Shown: positions 45,795 to 54,971, counted from the first letter of the stretch. The stretch is DNA of 64,000 nt from Nocardia sp. BMG111209 (GCF_000381925.1 NZ_KB907308.1:1178001-1242000); one strand, 5' to 3'. Translations and numbers: made by a program. The notes: generated by a model from the letters alone, not told the origin.

Positions 45795-46541
45795 TCACAT
45801 CGGTCCGGCACGATACGTCCCCGGCGTGTGCCCGAGGACGCGCCGATACACATCGATGAACGCGCTGGCCGACGCCCACCCGCACCGATGCGCGACCACG
45901 GTGACCGGCACCCCCTCGGCCAGCAGCTGGGTCGCGCGATGCAGCCGCAGCCGGGTGCGCCACTGCGGATAGCTCAGGGCCAGCTCGGTGCGGAACAGCC
46001 TGCTGAGCGTGCGCTCGGCCGCGCCGACCCGATGCCCCAGCTCGACCAGCGTCCACGCCACGGTCAGATCGTCCTCGACCAGCGCGCACGCCCGGCGCAG
46101 CCGCGAATCCCGCGCGGCCGGTAACCGCAGCAGCTGCTCCGGACTACGGCGCAACCGATCGAGCAGCACCCGCCGCAACCGTCCGGCCTCGGCCGCGGGC
46201 AACTCGTCCGCCGCCGAACAGGCGACGATCAGCTCCCGGATCAACGGCGTCACCGTCAGCACCACCGGCGTGTCCCGGTCCGGCGTGAGACCGGAATCGA
46301 AAGCGACACAATGGAATCGGGTTGGCCCGTAGAACCGGTGCTCGTGCCGGCAGCCGGCCGGGATCCAGATGGCCCGATCGGCGGGAGCGATCCAGTCGCC
46401 CGCGTCGGTGCGCACCTCGACCGCGCCGGAACTGGAATAGACCAGCTGCGGTCCCGGATGCCGATGCCGATCGATCTGCGCGCCCCCGGCCAGCTCGTAG
46501 GTCACCGTCGGCGTCGGCGAACTGTGGCGGGTCATCGACAT
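45795..46541 (-). CDS. AraC family transcriptional regulator with cupin domain
   Basis: A 248-residue regulator. The N-terminal half is a cupin-like sensor (IDRHRHPGPQLVYSSSGAVEV, then IWIPAGCRHEHRF); the C-terminal half has two HTHs (VGAAERTLSRLFRTE and VAHRCGWASASAFIDVYRR). Two in-frame ATG codons (46541 and 46535) are possible. It is divergent from the MFS transporter gene, the typical arrangement for a regulator and its efflux target. Confidence 0.9.
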   Translation of the reverse strand: MSMTRHSSPTPTVTYELAGGAQIDRHRHPGPQLVYSSSGAVEVRTDAGDWIAPADRAIWIPAGCRHEHRFYGPTRFHCVAFDSGLTPDRDTPVVLTVTPLIRELIVACSAADELPAAEAGRLRRVLLDRLRRSPEQLLRLPAARDSRLRRACALVEDDLTVAWTLVELGHRVGAAERTLSRLFRTELALSYPQWRTRLRLHRATQLLAEGVPVTVVAHRCGWASASAFIDVYRRVLGHTPGTYRAGPM

Positions 46542-46624
46542 ATCTTGACAGATTATCGGAAGCCCGCCCACCCTCGATCCCCCTACGCTCGGAGCGGACC
46601 ATTCGAGCGGAGCGGAGCGCGGCG

Positions 46625-47839
46625 ATGAGCGTGATCGACGAACACAGTGCGGCACAAGCAGATTCGGCCTGGCACCGGATGCGGTACTGGGTGTTCGCCC
46701 ATGCGGTGGACGATTTCTACCAGGGCCTGGTCCCCGCGGCCATCCCGTTCTTCGTGCTGGAACGGCACTACAGCTATACCGCCGCCTCCGGCCTCGCCCT
46801 CGCCGCGACACTGGGAAGCGCACTGCCGCAACCGATTCTGGGTCTGCTCGCCGACCGCCGCCCACTCCTGTGGCTGGCCCCCGCCGGGCTGACCGCCGCC
46901 GGCGTCGGCGCCGGACTCGCGGGGCCGGCCCCCGGCTACGCCGCGGCGTGGATCCTGTTGCTGCTCTCCGGCATCGGCGTGGCCGCGTTCCATCCGGCCG
47001 CGGGCCGCGACGCCCGCCGCGACGCCGGCGACAGCGCCACTGCCATGAGCCTGTTCGCTGTGGGCGGCAACCTCGGCTTCTTCCTGGCGCCGGCCCTCGC
47101 GACCCCCGCACTGGTCACTCTCGGCGTCGGCGCGACCGCGTGTTTCATACCGCCCGCGGTCCTGATGGGCGCGGTGCTGTGGCGCTACCAGCAACGCCGC
47201 GCGGCGACCCACCGCCCGGCCGCGCAGACCGGCGGCCGCGACCGCTGGGCCCCGTTCCTGCTGCTCACCGCGATCGCGGTGGTGCGTTCGGTGATCGCGT
47301 TCGGCATGAACACGTTCATCGCCCTGTACTGGATCGGCCATCTGGGCGCGTCCCGCGGATTCGGCGGGGTCGCGCTGACCGCGTTCCTGGTCGGTGGCGT
47401 CCTCGGCACCCTGCTCGGCGGCCGCATCGCCGACCGCGCGGGCATGCTGCGCACGATCCAGATCGGCAGCATCGCCGCGGTACCGGCCCTGATCCTGCTG
47501 CGCGCGGTCCCCGAACAGCATCTGGCGCTGGCCGCGGCCGTCCTGGCGGGTCTCGCGGTGAACATCCCGTTCGCCGTGCTGGTCAAACTCGGCCAGGACT
47601 ACCTGCCCGGCCGTCCCGGCACCGCCTCCGGCGTCACCCTGGGCCTGGCGGTCAGCGCGGGCGGCCTGTTCGTACCGGTCCTGGGCGTCCTCGCCGATCA
47701 TCGAGGCCCGCAATCGGTCCTGACGGTGCTGTGCCTCATCCCCGTCGCCGCCGTGATCCTGGGCTTCCTGCTTCCGCCCCCGACCCACGATCGACGCTCG
47801 GCTCGCGCCGACACCCCGCTGAGTACGCTCGACTCATGA
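46625..47839 (+). CDS. MFS transporter, fosmidomycin-resistance-like
   Basis: A 404-residue major facilitator with about 12 hydrophobic segments. HAVDDFYQGLVPAAIPFFV and the inter-helix GLLADRRPLLWLAP plus FHPAAGRDARR resemble the Fsr branch of drug exporters. The ATG follows GGAGCGGAGCG. Its stop overlaps the lipB start by 4 bp, an unexpected pairing with a lipoylation gene. Confidence 0.9.
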   Translation: MSVIDEHSAAQADSAWHRMRYWVFAHAVDDFYQGLVPAAIPFFVLERHYSYTAASGLALAATLGSALPQPILGLLADRRPLLWLAPAGLTAAGVGAGLAGPAPGYAAAWILLLLSGIGVAAFHPAAGRDARRDAGDSATAMSLFAVGGNLGFFLAPALATPALVTLGVGATACFIPPAVLMGAVLWRYQQRRAATHRPAAQTGGRDRWAPFLLLTAIAVVRSVIAFGMNTFIALYWIGHLGASRGFGGVALTAFLVGGVLGTLLGGRIADRAGMLRTIQIGSIAAVPALILLRAVPEQHLALAAAVLAGLAVNIPFAVLVKLGQDYLPGRPGTASGVTLGLAVSAGGLFVPVLGVLADHRGPQSVLTVLCLIPVAAVILGFLLPPPTHDRRSARADTPLSTLDS

Positions 47840-48474
47840 AGTCCAGGCCGTTGACCCTGCTCCGCGACGAACTCGTCGACTACGACAAGGCGATGGAGCG
47901 AATGGCCGACATGGTGACCGAGCGGCAGGAAGGCACCCGCCCCGACACCCTCTGGCTGCTCAGCCACCCGCAGGTGTACACGATCGGCCGCCGCACCCCC
48001 GCCGAACACCTCCCCGACCCCACCCACGGCATCCCGGTCCTGGAAACCACCCGCGGCGGCCAACTCACCTACCACGGCCCGGGCCAGCTCGTCGGCTACC
48101 TGATCGTGCGATTGGCCCCCGGCGAAGGCGTGGTCGACTACATCCGTGAGGTCGAACACCGCCTGATCGACGCCCTCGGCCACCTCGGCGTCCCCGCCGA
48201 ACGCCGCGACACCCCACCCGGCGCCGAACTCCTGACCGGCGTCTGGACCACCACCACGGCCCGCAAGATCGTCTCCATCGGCATGCGCGCGAGCCGCAAC
48301 GTCACCAGCCACGGCTTCGCCCTCAACGTCGACGGCGACCTGGAACCCTGGCAGTGGGCCGTCGCCTGCGGCCTCCCCGAGGTCGACATGACCTCGGTCC
48401 TCCGCGAGGCCGGGCGAGCCGATATGGACGAGGTCGCAGCCACGGTCGCCACCGCCTTCCAGGCCCACCCCTGA
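47836..48474 (+). CDS. lipB: Lipoyl(octanoyl) transferase LipB
   Basis: A 212-residue octanoyltransferase that moves octanoyl groups from acyl carrier protein to lipoyl domains. The hallmarks RGGQLTYHGPGQLVGY, the catalytic Lys in ARKIVSIG and Cys in VACGLPEVDM are present. No lipA is in the window. The ATG overlaps the MFS stop (ATGA), so it is coupled to that gene. The next feature is a tRNA gene. Confidence 0.93.
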   Translation: MKSRPLTLLRDELVDYDKAMERMADMVTERQEGTRPDTLWLLSHPQVYTIGRRTPAEHLPDPTHGIPVLETTRGGQLTYHGPGQLVGYLIVRLAPGEGVVDYIREVEHRLIDALGHLGVPAERRDTPPGAELLTGVWTTTTARKIVSIGMRASRNVTSHGFALNVDGDLEPWQWAVACGLPEVDMTSVLREAGRADMDEVAATVATAFQAHP

Positions 48475-48526
48475 CCCCCGCCAAGATCGTCGCCGACTCC
48501 CCGAAAACCATCCCTGATCTGGCGAT

Positions 48527-48556
48527 TTGGATCCCCGGATAAGACGTGTGTAATGT
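48527..48556 (+). promoter_or_regulatory. Probable promoter of the initiator tRNA gene
   Basis: TTGGAT (48527-48532) and TAATGT (48551-48556) have an 18-bp spacer and lie 14 bp before the tRNA. The match is good for a housekeeping sigma factor in this GC-rich setting. Confidence 0.45.
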
Positions 48557-48569
48557 TGTGTTCACCCAA

Positions 48570-48643
48570 CGCGGGGTGGAGCAGCTCGGTAGCTCGCTGG
48601 GCTCATAACCCAGAGGTCGCAGGTTCAAATCCTGTCCCCGCTA
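48570..48643 (+). tRNA. Initiator tRNA-Met (anticodon CAT)
   Basis: A 74-nt cloverleaf. The acceptor arms are CGCGGGG and CCCCGCT with the C1-T72 mismatch of initiators. The anticodon arm CTGGGCTCATAACCCAG has CAT at 48604-48606 and three G-C pairs (GGG/CCC), the initiator hallmark. The T-arm is GCAGG-TTCAAAT-CCTGT. CCA is not encoded. The 3' end is the apparent attachment site of the element that follows. Confidence 0.95.
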
Positions 48644-48940
48644 CTATCGGCCCAGGCCGGAAGGTTGATCGACCTTCTGGCCTGGGCCATTTTTGTGGCC
48701 AAGTGGCCGGAAAGTCGCCGCTATGTCAGGAGACGTCCGACGCCGCCGAATCGGGCCCGGTGGTCGCGTAGGCAGCGTCGATGGCGGCTGCTACCTGGTA
48801 GCGGACGCGCTTGCGTCCCATGTAGGTGTTCTGGGTCATCGAGGCCTCGGTGTGCCCGGCATGGTCGGCCAGCGCGACCGCGGAGATGCCGGCGTCGTCG
48901 CCGATGGTGAGCAGGGTCTTGCGCCAGGTGTGGCTGGTGA
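48641..48940. repeat. Left copy of the 300-bp direct repeat (att side, tRNA end)
   Basis: From CTACTA at the tRNA end to GGTGA at 48936-48940 the sequence matches 63042-63340. The hairpin and the integrase end are near-identical; the stretch between (48700-48765) is diverged. The offset of 14,400-14,401 bp is almost constant, so the copies are colinear. Confidence 0.85.
48649..48694 (+). terminator. Rho-independent terminator of the tRNA gene
   Basis: GGCCCAGGCC and GGCCTGGGCC close a 40-nt hairpin with inner GAAGGT/ACCTTC, followed by ATTTTTG. It starts 5 bp after the tRNA. A matching hairpin is at 63050-63089. Confidence 0.88.
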
Positions 48941-49688
48941 TGTCGAACTCGAAGTCGAATCCGAGGGCCTTACGAACCCGTCGCCACTGGTCGTTGAAAT
49001 TGGTCGGATCCATGATCGTTCCGGCCTCCGACGGGAAGATCAGGCCCAACTCGTTGCCGGGCCGAGTCTGCTGCCGACGTATCAGCCTGGCCGCGAGCAC
49101 ATCCGGCAACGCGATCTCACGATGGACATTCTTGGTGTTCTCGACGGTGATGCGAACCATGCCCTGGCCCTTGACCCGGATGACCTTGCCTGTGATCTTG
49201 ATCGTCTTTTTCACTGGATGCGCGGTCAGAACGTCGAGGTGATTGATGATCCCGTACCGCTGCGACAGCACCGCCCGCACGATCCCCGGCCAGCCGGGCT
49301 CCGGCGAGGTGAACAACCGCAACAGCAGCAACTGCTGCTCCCCCACCGCAATACGAGCGCCGGGGCGGCCGTGCAGCAGGCCGTTGACGTTGGTGTCCCA
49401 CAGGTCGAGACGATCATCGGACCGCAGCCGGCGCAGATAGCGACCCGGGATCTCCAGCCGGGCCGCCAGCTGAGACTCCGCCGGCCCGGTCAACCGGTAG
49501 GCACCGTCGACGTCAGTAACCCCGCCCTCGCCGAGGATCGGCAGGGCACCCGACACGGTGAGCAGGCTGTCGTGCGCGGTGACCGCGGTCGCGGGCAGCA
49601 CCACATCGACTTTCGCTGTCTGCTGCCGCTGCAGCAGACCCACCAGATCCTGCAGATCGGCATGCCGGACAGCCGTGGACACGGACAT
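48726..49688 (-). pseudogene. In-frame chimera: plasmid-type protein N-terminus plus tyrosine integrase C-terminus
   Basis: A 320-residue open frame with a strong ribosome site (AAGGAG, 7 bp before ATG 49688). Residues 1 to about 155 resemble a DUF932-like plasmid/phage protein (LTGPAESQLAARLEIPGRYLRRL). From KKTIKITGKVIRVKG (about 165) on it is a tyrosine recombinase: HTWRK (His/Arg), HAGH and the nucleophile Tyr in QNTYMGRKR. The first catalytic Arg region is missing, so recombination activity is unlikely. A deletion fused the two genes near 49215 without losing the frame. Confidence 0.75.
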
Positions 49689-49800
49689 GAGAAATCTCCT
49701 TCGAATGGGTGAAACTCGTTTCTCGAAAACAGGATTGGTTGCAGGTGCCCCGATCGAACGGGCGATCCGGACAGCCGCCGAATCGGCTGTGGCTGGTGCG

Positions 49801-50869
49801 CTAGTCGAGGTCTTCGCCGAGGTCGAGCGCCAGCAGAATGCGGGCGCCGTTGTCGCAGAGCCGACGCAGATCGCTCGGCGGCACCGCGGTGCTGTATCCA
49901 GCAAACGACCATCTCATGGTCCGGGGCCGCGGACAGGGCCGCGCGCAGCGCTTCGCCGACGAGCGGTCCGTTGCCGGCGAGGTAGGTACTGTAGGCCAAT
50001 TACACCGCAACCTCGGCCCGATCCGCCCCCGGCACGGTCCGGGTCAGAAGAATCCACCACCGGCGCGCCGCCTCCGCCCGCACCCCACCACCGAAGGTGA
50101 ACAGGCAATCCCGAATCGCCCTGTCCCGCAGAAATATCGCGCCCCGCGCGATCTGCCGTGAGGTGATCTCCCTGCCGGTGTTCAGCGTGTCGATCGCCGC
50201 GAGGATCTCACGAATCGCAGCCCGCCGGTAGACCGTGGGATCCTCGGGCCCGCCGCCGGCAATCCACTTCTCATGCACACCGGTTTCGATGGCGGGCAAC
50301 AGATTCCGGATCTCCTCGCTCCGGGCAGGGTCCGGTATCAGCAGAGTGGCGACGTGGTCTCGACACAGGAATATCTGCTCGCCGGTGTAGACACGCACCG
50401 CCGTCATCTCCGCAGCAGCCGGATCGTCGAGCAGCCCGCGCTGCCGAGGATCGGACAGACTCCACCACGGCGACAGATGCCGGATCGCGTTGATGACGAA
50501 CACATTCAACACTTCCGGACCGTCCGAGCCCAGCGCGCGCTCGAGCCCGGACGCCAGCTGGCGATGCTGCCGTCCAGTGGCACCGGCAGCGGGCATCGTC
50601 GGCGGCTGCGCCGCGCTGTCGATGAGGACCAGAACCACGGCACGGACTCGTTTCCGGCGGCACATCGCGGCGATCGCGGCATACAGCGCCTCGGTCCGAT
50701 CCGCATCGGCAGGCAGATCACATCGAGCCACTGCACCAACAGTCATGCTGTCACCCTCCTGGTCCAGCATCACCACCACTATCGAGTCCGCCGGATAAAA
50801 GCCCAGCAACGCCGGAATCGCCGCCAGCAACGCCGCCGAACCCCGCAAACCCACCGAGTGTTCAGCCAC
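49801..50869 (-). pseudogene. DUF4192 protein, interrupted near its C-terminus
   Basis: The ATG at 50869 opens a 289-residue DUF4192 frame (LLGFYPADSIVVVMLDQEGD, later EAARRWWILLTRTVPG). It ends at a TAA (50002-50000), but the same frame continues with the expected family sequence LAYSTYLAGNGPLVGEALRAAL and then, in another frame, SDLRRLCDNGARILLALDLGEDLD to 49801. So one nonsense codon and one frameshift have truncated it. The start overlaps the upstream gene by 8 bp. DUF4192 genes are common on actinobacterial plasmids; function unknown. Confidence 0.75.
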
Positions 50870-51434
50870 GACCTACCTCCTCCCCCGCATCGGAAACTGA
50901 AGCCCGAGAACAGATCCCGGCCGCGCGGTCGGCGCACCACCGCTCCCACGCGTCGTGGATCGCCGGCCGCGAACCACCCGCCGCGACCAGCCCGCGATAA
51001 CGCTCGCCGAACGCGACCGCATCCCCGGAACCCACACCCGCCGCATCGCACCAGCCGCGCGCGTACCCGATCGCCTCGAGACACGACGCATACGCCCACG
51101 TCCCCGGCTTGGACAATTGCCGGTCCCCCGGCACGGGCCCGACCGAGCCGGCGTCCGGGCCCGGAGAGTCGATGGCGCCCTGCGCCCGCCACCGATGCCA
51201 TGCGTCGGGCACCTCCGGCATGACATCGACTGCGCTGGAATAGAATTCCGCAACCTCGATCGCGTAAGCACGCGCGAATTTCCGCACCTGTGCGTCGTCG
51301 GGCGCACCGAGAACGTCCTGCCACGCCCGCCCATAACCCTCCGCGCGAGCATGGGCCAACCGGGCCTCCGGAAACGCCTGCATCGCGCCCCGAAACCTGA
51401 CCCACGCCGAACGGTCCTCACCGGAATCAGACAT
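50862..51434 (-). CDS. Hypothetical protein, plasmid-type
   Basis: A 190-residue soluble protein starting at ATG 51434 (MSDSGEDRSAW) with GAAGGA 8 bp upstream; the frame extends further upstream without support. It has repeated Trp/Arg/Ala-rich helices (HARAEGYGRAWQDVLG, AIGYARGWCDAAG) and ends Glu/Gly-rich. I do not recognise the family. It overlaps the DUF4192 gene, so both were one operon of the integrated element. Confidence 0.65.
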   Translation of the reverse strand: MSDSGEDRSAWVRFRGAMQAFPEARLAHARAEGYGRAWQDVLGAPDDAQVRKFARAYAIEVAEFYSSAVDVMPEVPDAWHRWRAQGAIDSPGPDAGSVGPVPGDRQLSKPGTWAYASCLEAIGYARGWCDAAGVGSGDAVAFGERYRGLVAAGGSRPAIHDAWERWCADRAAGICSRASVSDAGEEVGRG

Positions 51435-52050
51435 CCGAACGTCCTTCACGGAACGACAAAGCCCGCCTCGGACGAGACGGGCTGATCGACGAGAACTGAA
51501 AGACACAGCCAGCCGGGTTCAGGAACGAACCGCGCCACGCTGCTTCGAAACCTGCTGCGCAGGAACAGAACACCCACACCAGACCCGGCCCCGGGAAGTC
51601 AGGGACAGTGACCGCTGCCAGTGGGTACGGCAGCGGGGTGGCCGGTGGCGGGCGTCACCGCGGCAACGCCGGCGAGCGGACAGGGTGGTCAAGCCGCACG
51701 CTCTTCGCGGCTTGACCACCCCCGCCACCGGCGTAGCGTGACGCCAGCCCACCACCGGCACCCCATGCCGACCACCAAGGCTGCGTCCCCTGATGCCCTC
51801 GTCCATTCGACGATCAGGGCCAGGAGACTGCGGCGCAACAGGCAATCGCCAGCTCGTTCGAGAGGGAAGGCCACGTCGGCGCCGCCGACTCGTCCGTCGA
51901 GGCATCATCAGTTCATCGCCCGAGTCTCGTTGCGCGGGTGGATCTTTGGTCCCGTCGCAGGCACTCGGCCACGGGGCGGTGCAGTGCACATTCATGCTAG
52001 AGTCACGAAAAGTGGATGTGCACCAGCCACATTCGCCAAAGGGGAAGTTC
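51435..52050. other. 616-bp non-coding region with nested palindromes
   Basis: It separates the minus-strand plasmid genes from the plus-strand secretion-like operon. Besides the nested palindrome at 51628-51770 it has a CCCTGAT/ATCAGGG pair at 51788-51794 and 51813-51819. Frames here lack ribosome sites and protein-like composition. A promoter for the plus-strand operon must lie in the AT-richer end near 51990-52030. Confidence 0.55.
51628..51770. repeat. Nested inverted-repeat complex
   Basis: The core is a perfect 15-bp stem (51683-51697 with 51707-51721, GGGTGGTCAAGCCGC) with a 9-base loop. Around it, GCCGGTGGCGGG (51641-51652) pairs with 51721-51732, GGCGTCAC (51651-51658) with 51738-51745, and GGGGTGGCCGGTGG (51635-51648) with 51752-51764 less one base. 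Alternative pairings compete, which resembles plasmid origins, oriT or a structured RNA. Confidence 0.7.
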
Positions 52051-52350
52051 ATGGGCGACATACTCAAGGCGGATCTCGAAGTCTTGCAACAACTTGCAGG
52101 GATACTCGATCAAGAGTCGAGTGGAGTGATGGAGACGAAAATCACCGCCGCAGTTGTGATGCCCAATTCACCGATACAAGCGATATCAGCGACAGCTAGC
52201 GATGCGGTGACGAAGGCGTTCGCATTCATCGGTGGCAAGTATCGGCAGATGAGTGACGCTACGAAGACCGCGGCCAAGACTTACGACGGAGTCGAGCAAG
52301 CTCTCGCCGACCAATTCCGCAGATATGTTCACGGGGATATGCTTCAGTGA
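52051..52350 (+). CDS. Small ESX/EspC-like type VII secretion-associated protein
   Basis: A 99-residue all-helical protein (LKADLEVLQQLAGILDQESS... FIGGKYRQMSDATKTAAKTYDG). Length and the pattern resemble EspC/DUF2580-type partners; there is no W-x-G motif. GGGGAA lies 7 bp before the ATG. It overlaps the following WXG-containing hydrolase by 4 bp, the usual way small helical partners precede type VII substrates. Confidence 0.65.
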   Translation: MGDILKADLEVLQQLAGILDQESSGVMETKITAAVVMPNSPIQAISATASDAVTKAFAFIGGKYRQMSDATKTAAKTYDGVEQALADQFRRYVHGDMLQ

Positions 52351-53981
52351 CAACAATCAGCTATGTTCGCGGCTGCGACCCTCACTCCATGACCACCTTC
52401 GCCGGCGATCTGACGACGAAAACCAATCGCGTTTCGAATCTGGTTCAGAATATGAATCATTTCGTGGATTCCAGCATGGACAAATGGAAGGGAGAGGCGG
52501 CGACCGCCGCAGCAGCTCGATCCCTTTCTCACGAACTGGCCAGTAATCACCTCAGCTCCACTGTTGTGGATTTGGCCGATGCTTTCGATACGTATGGGAG
52601 TCAGCTGGCGGGGTGCCGCAGCGCGCTCACCGCCATTGTGGATACCGATGTTCCGGCGGCAGGCATGACCGTCGACGATGATGGCAACGTGACCGCGCCC
52701 AGGGTACCGATCCAGGTCAGCGGCCAGAACACGCCGGCCGTCGCTCCGCTGGCCCAGCAGATTCTCGATGCTCAAGCGGCGAGCTTCCAGGCACGTATCA
52801 AGGGCCTTCTTGCACAGTTCAGCGATATCGAAGGTAAGGCGGTACAGGCGATCAACATCGTCTTACAGGAGCTCGACACCTATCAGAAGACCCCGGACGC
52901 ACCGGCAGCCCGCCCGGAGATCCAGGTAATTCTCGACGGTAAGACTGCGTTGCCGACCGATCCGCAACAACTGCACGACTTCTGGAACACGCTGACACCT
53001 GCGGAAAAGGACGCACTGTGGCAGCACGACCAATATCTCGGAAACCGGGACGGTATCCCGGCAGTGGATCGCGACCACTACAACCGGCTCAAGCTCTACG
53101 ACGAAGCCGACCGAGCCCTCCGAGCCGACCCCACTCTGCAAGGCAAAGATGGAGACCTGGCCACGGTGAGCGCAGCGCTGCAGGGTTCCGATCGGTATCT
53201 GCTGCAACTCGACACGCAAAGCGGAGCGCGGCCACATGTCATTATCGCTGCGGGTAACCCCGACACCGCCGGTTCGGTCACCACCTATGTTCCGGGAACC
53301 GGTTCCCGGCCCTCACAAATGGGCGGCGACATGGGCCGGGTCGACGCGATGCGACGACAGGCGCGCCAGAGCGGGGCGAAGGACCCCTCGGTCATCGCGT
53401 GGTACGGCTACGACGCTCCCGAGAGCCTCCCCAACGCCACTCAGCAGCACTACGCCGACACCGCGGCGCCCGCACTGGATCGCTTCCAGGACGGGCTGCG
53501 AGTCACCCACGATGGCCCGGCCTCACACAACATTGTTCTCGGGCACAGCTACGGCACCACCGTGGTCGGTGACGCGGCTGGGCACGGGCACAGTCTGAAT
53601 GCCGACTCCATGGTTCTCGTGGCGAGTCCGGGTACGACCCTGGACGGCGCGGATGACGCCAATCTGACTGGTGTGCCGCACGACCAGGTGGCGAAACACA
53701 TCTTCGCGACGAAGGCCGCCAACGATCCGATCCCGGCACTGTACCCCGACAGCCAGGTCGCTCGATACGTGCCGGGCATGGGTGATTTCAACCAGGATCC
53801 CACCGGCCCCGACTTCGGTGCGCGTGTGTTCCAGTCGGATCCGGGAAGCTCCCGCTGGTACGAGTTGGGCTACGACGGTAAGGCACACAGTCAGTACTGG
53901 GATCATGACAGCAAGTCACTGATCGCCATCGGCGAGCTCATCGCCGGACACGACGACCAAGCGGTGAGAGGCAGTAGATGA
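52347..53981 (+). CDS. Alpha/beta hydrolase (DUF1023) with N-terminal WXG-like domain
   Basis: A 544-residue protein. The first ~110 residues are helical with a K-W-K-G turn (WXG-type), then a linker, and from about 280 a DUF1023 hydrolase with YVPGTGSRPSQMGG and the nucleophile elbow LGHSYGTTVVG. GTG start overlaps the upstream gene (GTGA). Such proteins are exported by type VII systems with a small partner; no ESX secretion machinery is in the window, so export would depend on genes elsewhere. Confidence 0.8.
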   Translation: MTTISYVRGCDPHSMTTFAGDLTTKTNRVSNLVQNMNHFVDSSMDKWKGEAATAAAARSLSHELASNHLSSTVVDLADAFDTYGSQLAGCRSALTAIVDTDVPAAGMTVDDDGNVTAPRVPIQVSGQNTPAVAPLAQQILDAQAASFQARIKGLLAQFSDIEGKAVQAINIVLQELDTYQKTPDAPAARPEIQVILDGKTALPTDPQQLHDFWNTLTPAEKDALWQHDQYLGNRDGIPAVDRDHYNRLKLYDEADRALRADPTLQGKDGDLATVSAALQGSDRYLLQLDTQSGARPHVIIAAGNPDTAGSVTTYVPGTGSRPSQMGGDMGRVDAMRRQARQSGAKDPSVIAWYGYDAPESLPNATQQHYADTAAPALDRFQDGLRVTHDGPASHNIVLGHSYGTTVVGDAAGHGHSLNADSMVLVASPGTTLDGADDANLTGVPHDQVAKHIFATKAANDPIPALYPDSQVARYVPGMGDFNQDPTGPDFGARVFQSDPGSSRWYELGYDGKAHSQYWDHDSKSLIAIGELIAGHDDQAVRGSR

Positions 53982-54550
53982 ACATGATCGGATCACGCAC
54001 CCGATCGGTACTCGTCGCCATGGGTATCGCGACGGCAGTGCTCGGCCCGCTGATCGGATGCAGCGACAGCAAGGGAGAACATGTGACCACAGCGCTGACC
54101 GAGGCCGTCGCCAGGGACCAGATCATCGCCTACTTCACGGAGACGCTGCAAGCCCTGCCGGCCGGCGTGCGATTGTCATTGACACCGGCCAACACCGATC
54201 TGACCGCTCTCGATCCCAGCATTACCGTCCCGTGCAACGACAGAAGTGGCGATACCAGCGGACCGGTGCAAGCTCAAATCGCGTACTGGGTTGTCGGTGT
54301 CCCGAACGGGCAGACCTCCCGTTACTTCGGATTGATCCGCGATACGTGGACCGGCAAGGGATACCGCCTCGCCCCGCAATCGGATGCGAGGCGGGCCTCC
54401 ACCGTCACTCCTGACGGATACAGCCTGGCCGTGCAGGACGCAGGAAAGGGCGACGGCTCATTGAGCCTGTCGGCGGGGTCGCCCTGTTTCCCGGAATCCG
54501 CCAAGGGCACGACGGCACCGCAGCCTACCGAGATTCAACGCCCAGCCTGA
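53978..54550 (+). CDS. Hypothetical lipoprotein
   Basis: A 190-residue product with signal peptide and lipobox-like GPLIGC (Cys28). The mature domain is about 160 residues with two further Cys, no recognised family. The ATG overlaps the hydrolase stop (ATGA). Similar lipoproteins follow WXG/DUF1023 genes in Nocardia-like genomes as I recall; a role as immunity or cell-surface partner is only a guess. Confidence 0.7.
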   Translation: MNMIGSRTRSVLVAMGIATAVLGPLIGCSDSKGEHVTTALTEAVARDQIIAYFTETLQALPAGVRLSLTPANTDLTALDPSITVPCNDRSGDTSGPVQAQIAYWVVGVPNGQTSRYFGLIRDTWTGKGYRLAPQSDARRASTVTPDGYSLAVQDAGKGDGSLSLSAGSPCFPESAKGTTAPQPTEIQRPA

Positions 54551-54584
54551 CCGCGATCCACATCAGGCCAGGGAAGGACCAGAG

Positions 54585-54971
54585 ATGTTTCCGCAACGAA
54601 ACGATTCAGAGGAACTCGGTCTCAAGGTACAACGCGCTCAATACGCGCTCGAACAAGCCCGCGGTGTAGGCATGGTCAGAGGAGTCCGGGTGACCATCGA
54701 CGCCCAGAACCAGTTGCTGTCAGTAACCGTCGAAGACGAAGAACTGATCCTCGCCGCATACAAAGCCGCAGTAAAAGACCTAGAGCTCAAAATCGAGGCC
54801 GCGATCCACGAGATTCGCTCCGATTCTCGCCTGGAAGCGATTTCCACTTTCGCAGAAGCAAACCGCGGAAGTCTGGAAGCCGATCGAGTGCGACGTCAGC
54901 GTTCACGAGAGGACGAGGACAACAACTACTACGAAGAGCGGAACAATCGAGGCTGGTTCTTCGAGAACTAA
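54585..54971 (+). CDS. YbaB/EbfC-like protein
   Basis: A 128-residue protein. GMVRGVRVTIDAQNQLLSVTVEDEELILAAYKAAVKDLELKIEAA follows the YbaB/EbfC fold (strand-strand-helix) that binds DNA in the nucleoid; the acidic, Asn/Tyr-rich tail (DEDNNYYEERNNRG) is extra. GGAAGGA precedes the ATG. YbaB-like genes often accompany type VII secretion loci. Fourth gene of this operon. Confidence 0.65.
   Translation: MFPQRNDSEELGLKVQRAQYALEQARGVGMVRGVRVTIDAQNQLLSVTVEDEELILAAYKAAVKDLELKIEAAIHEIRSDSRLEAISTFAEANRGSLEADRVRRQRSREDEDNNYYEERNNRGWFFEN

Noticed and set aside
51519..52067. Minus-strand 182-codon frame over the palindrome region
   Set aside because: No ribosome site, Arg-rich translation produced by the repeats themselves; treated as non-coding.
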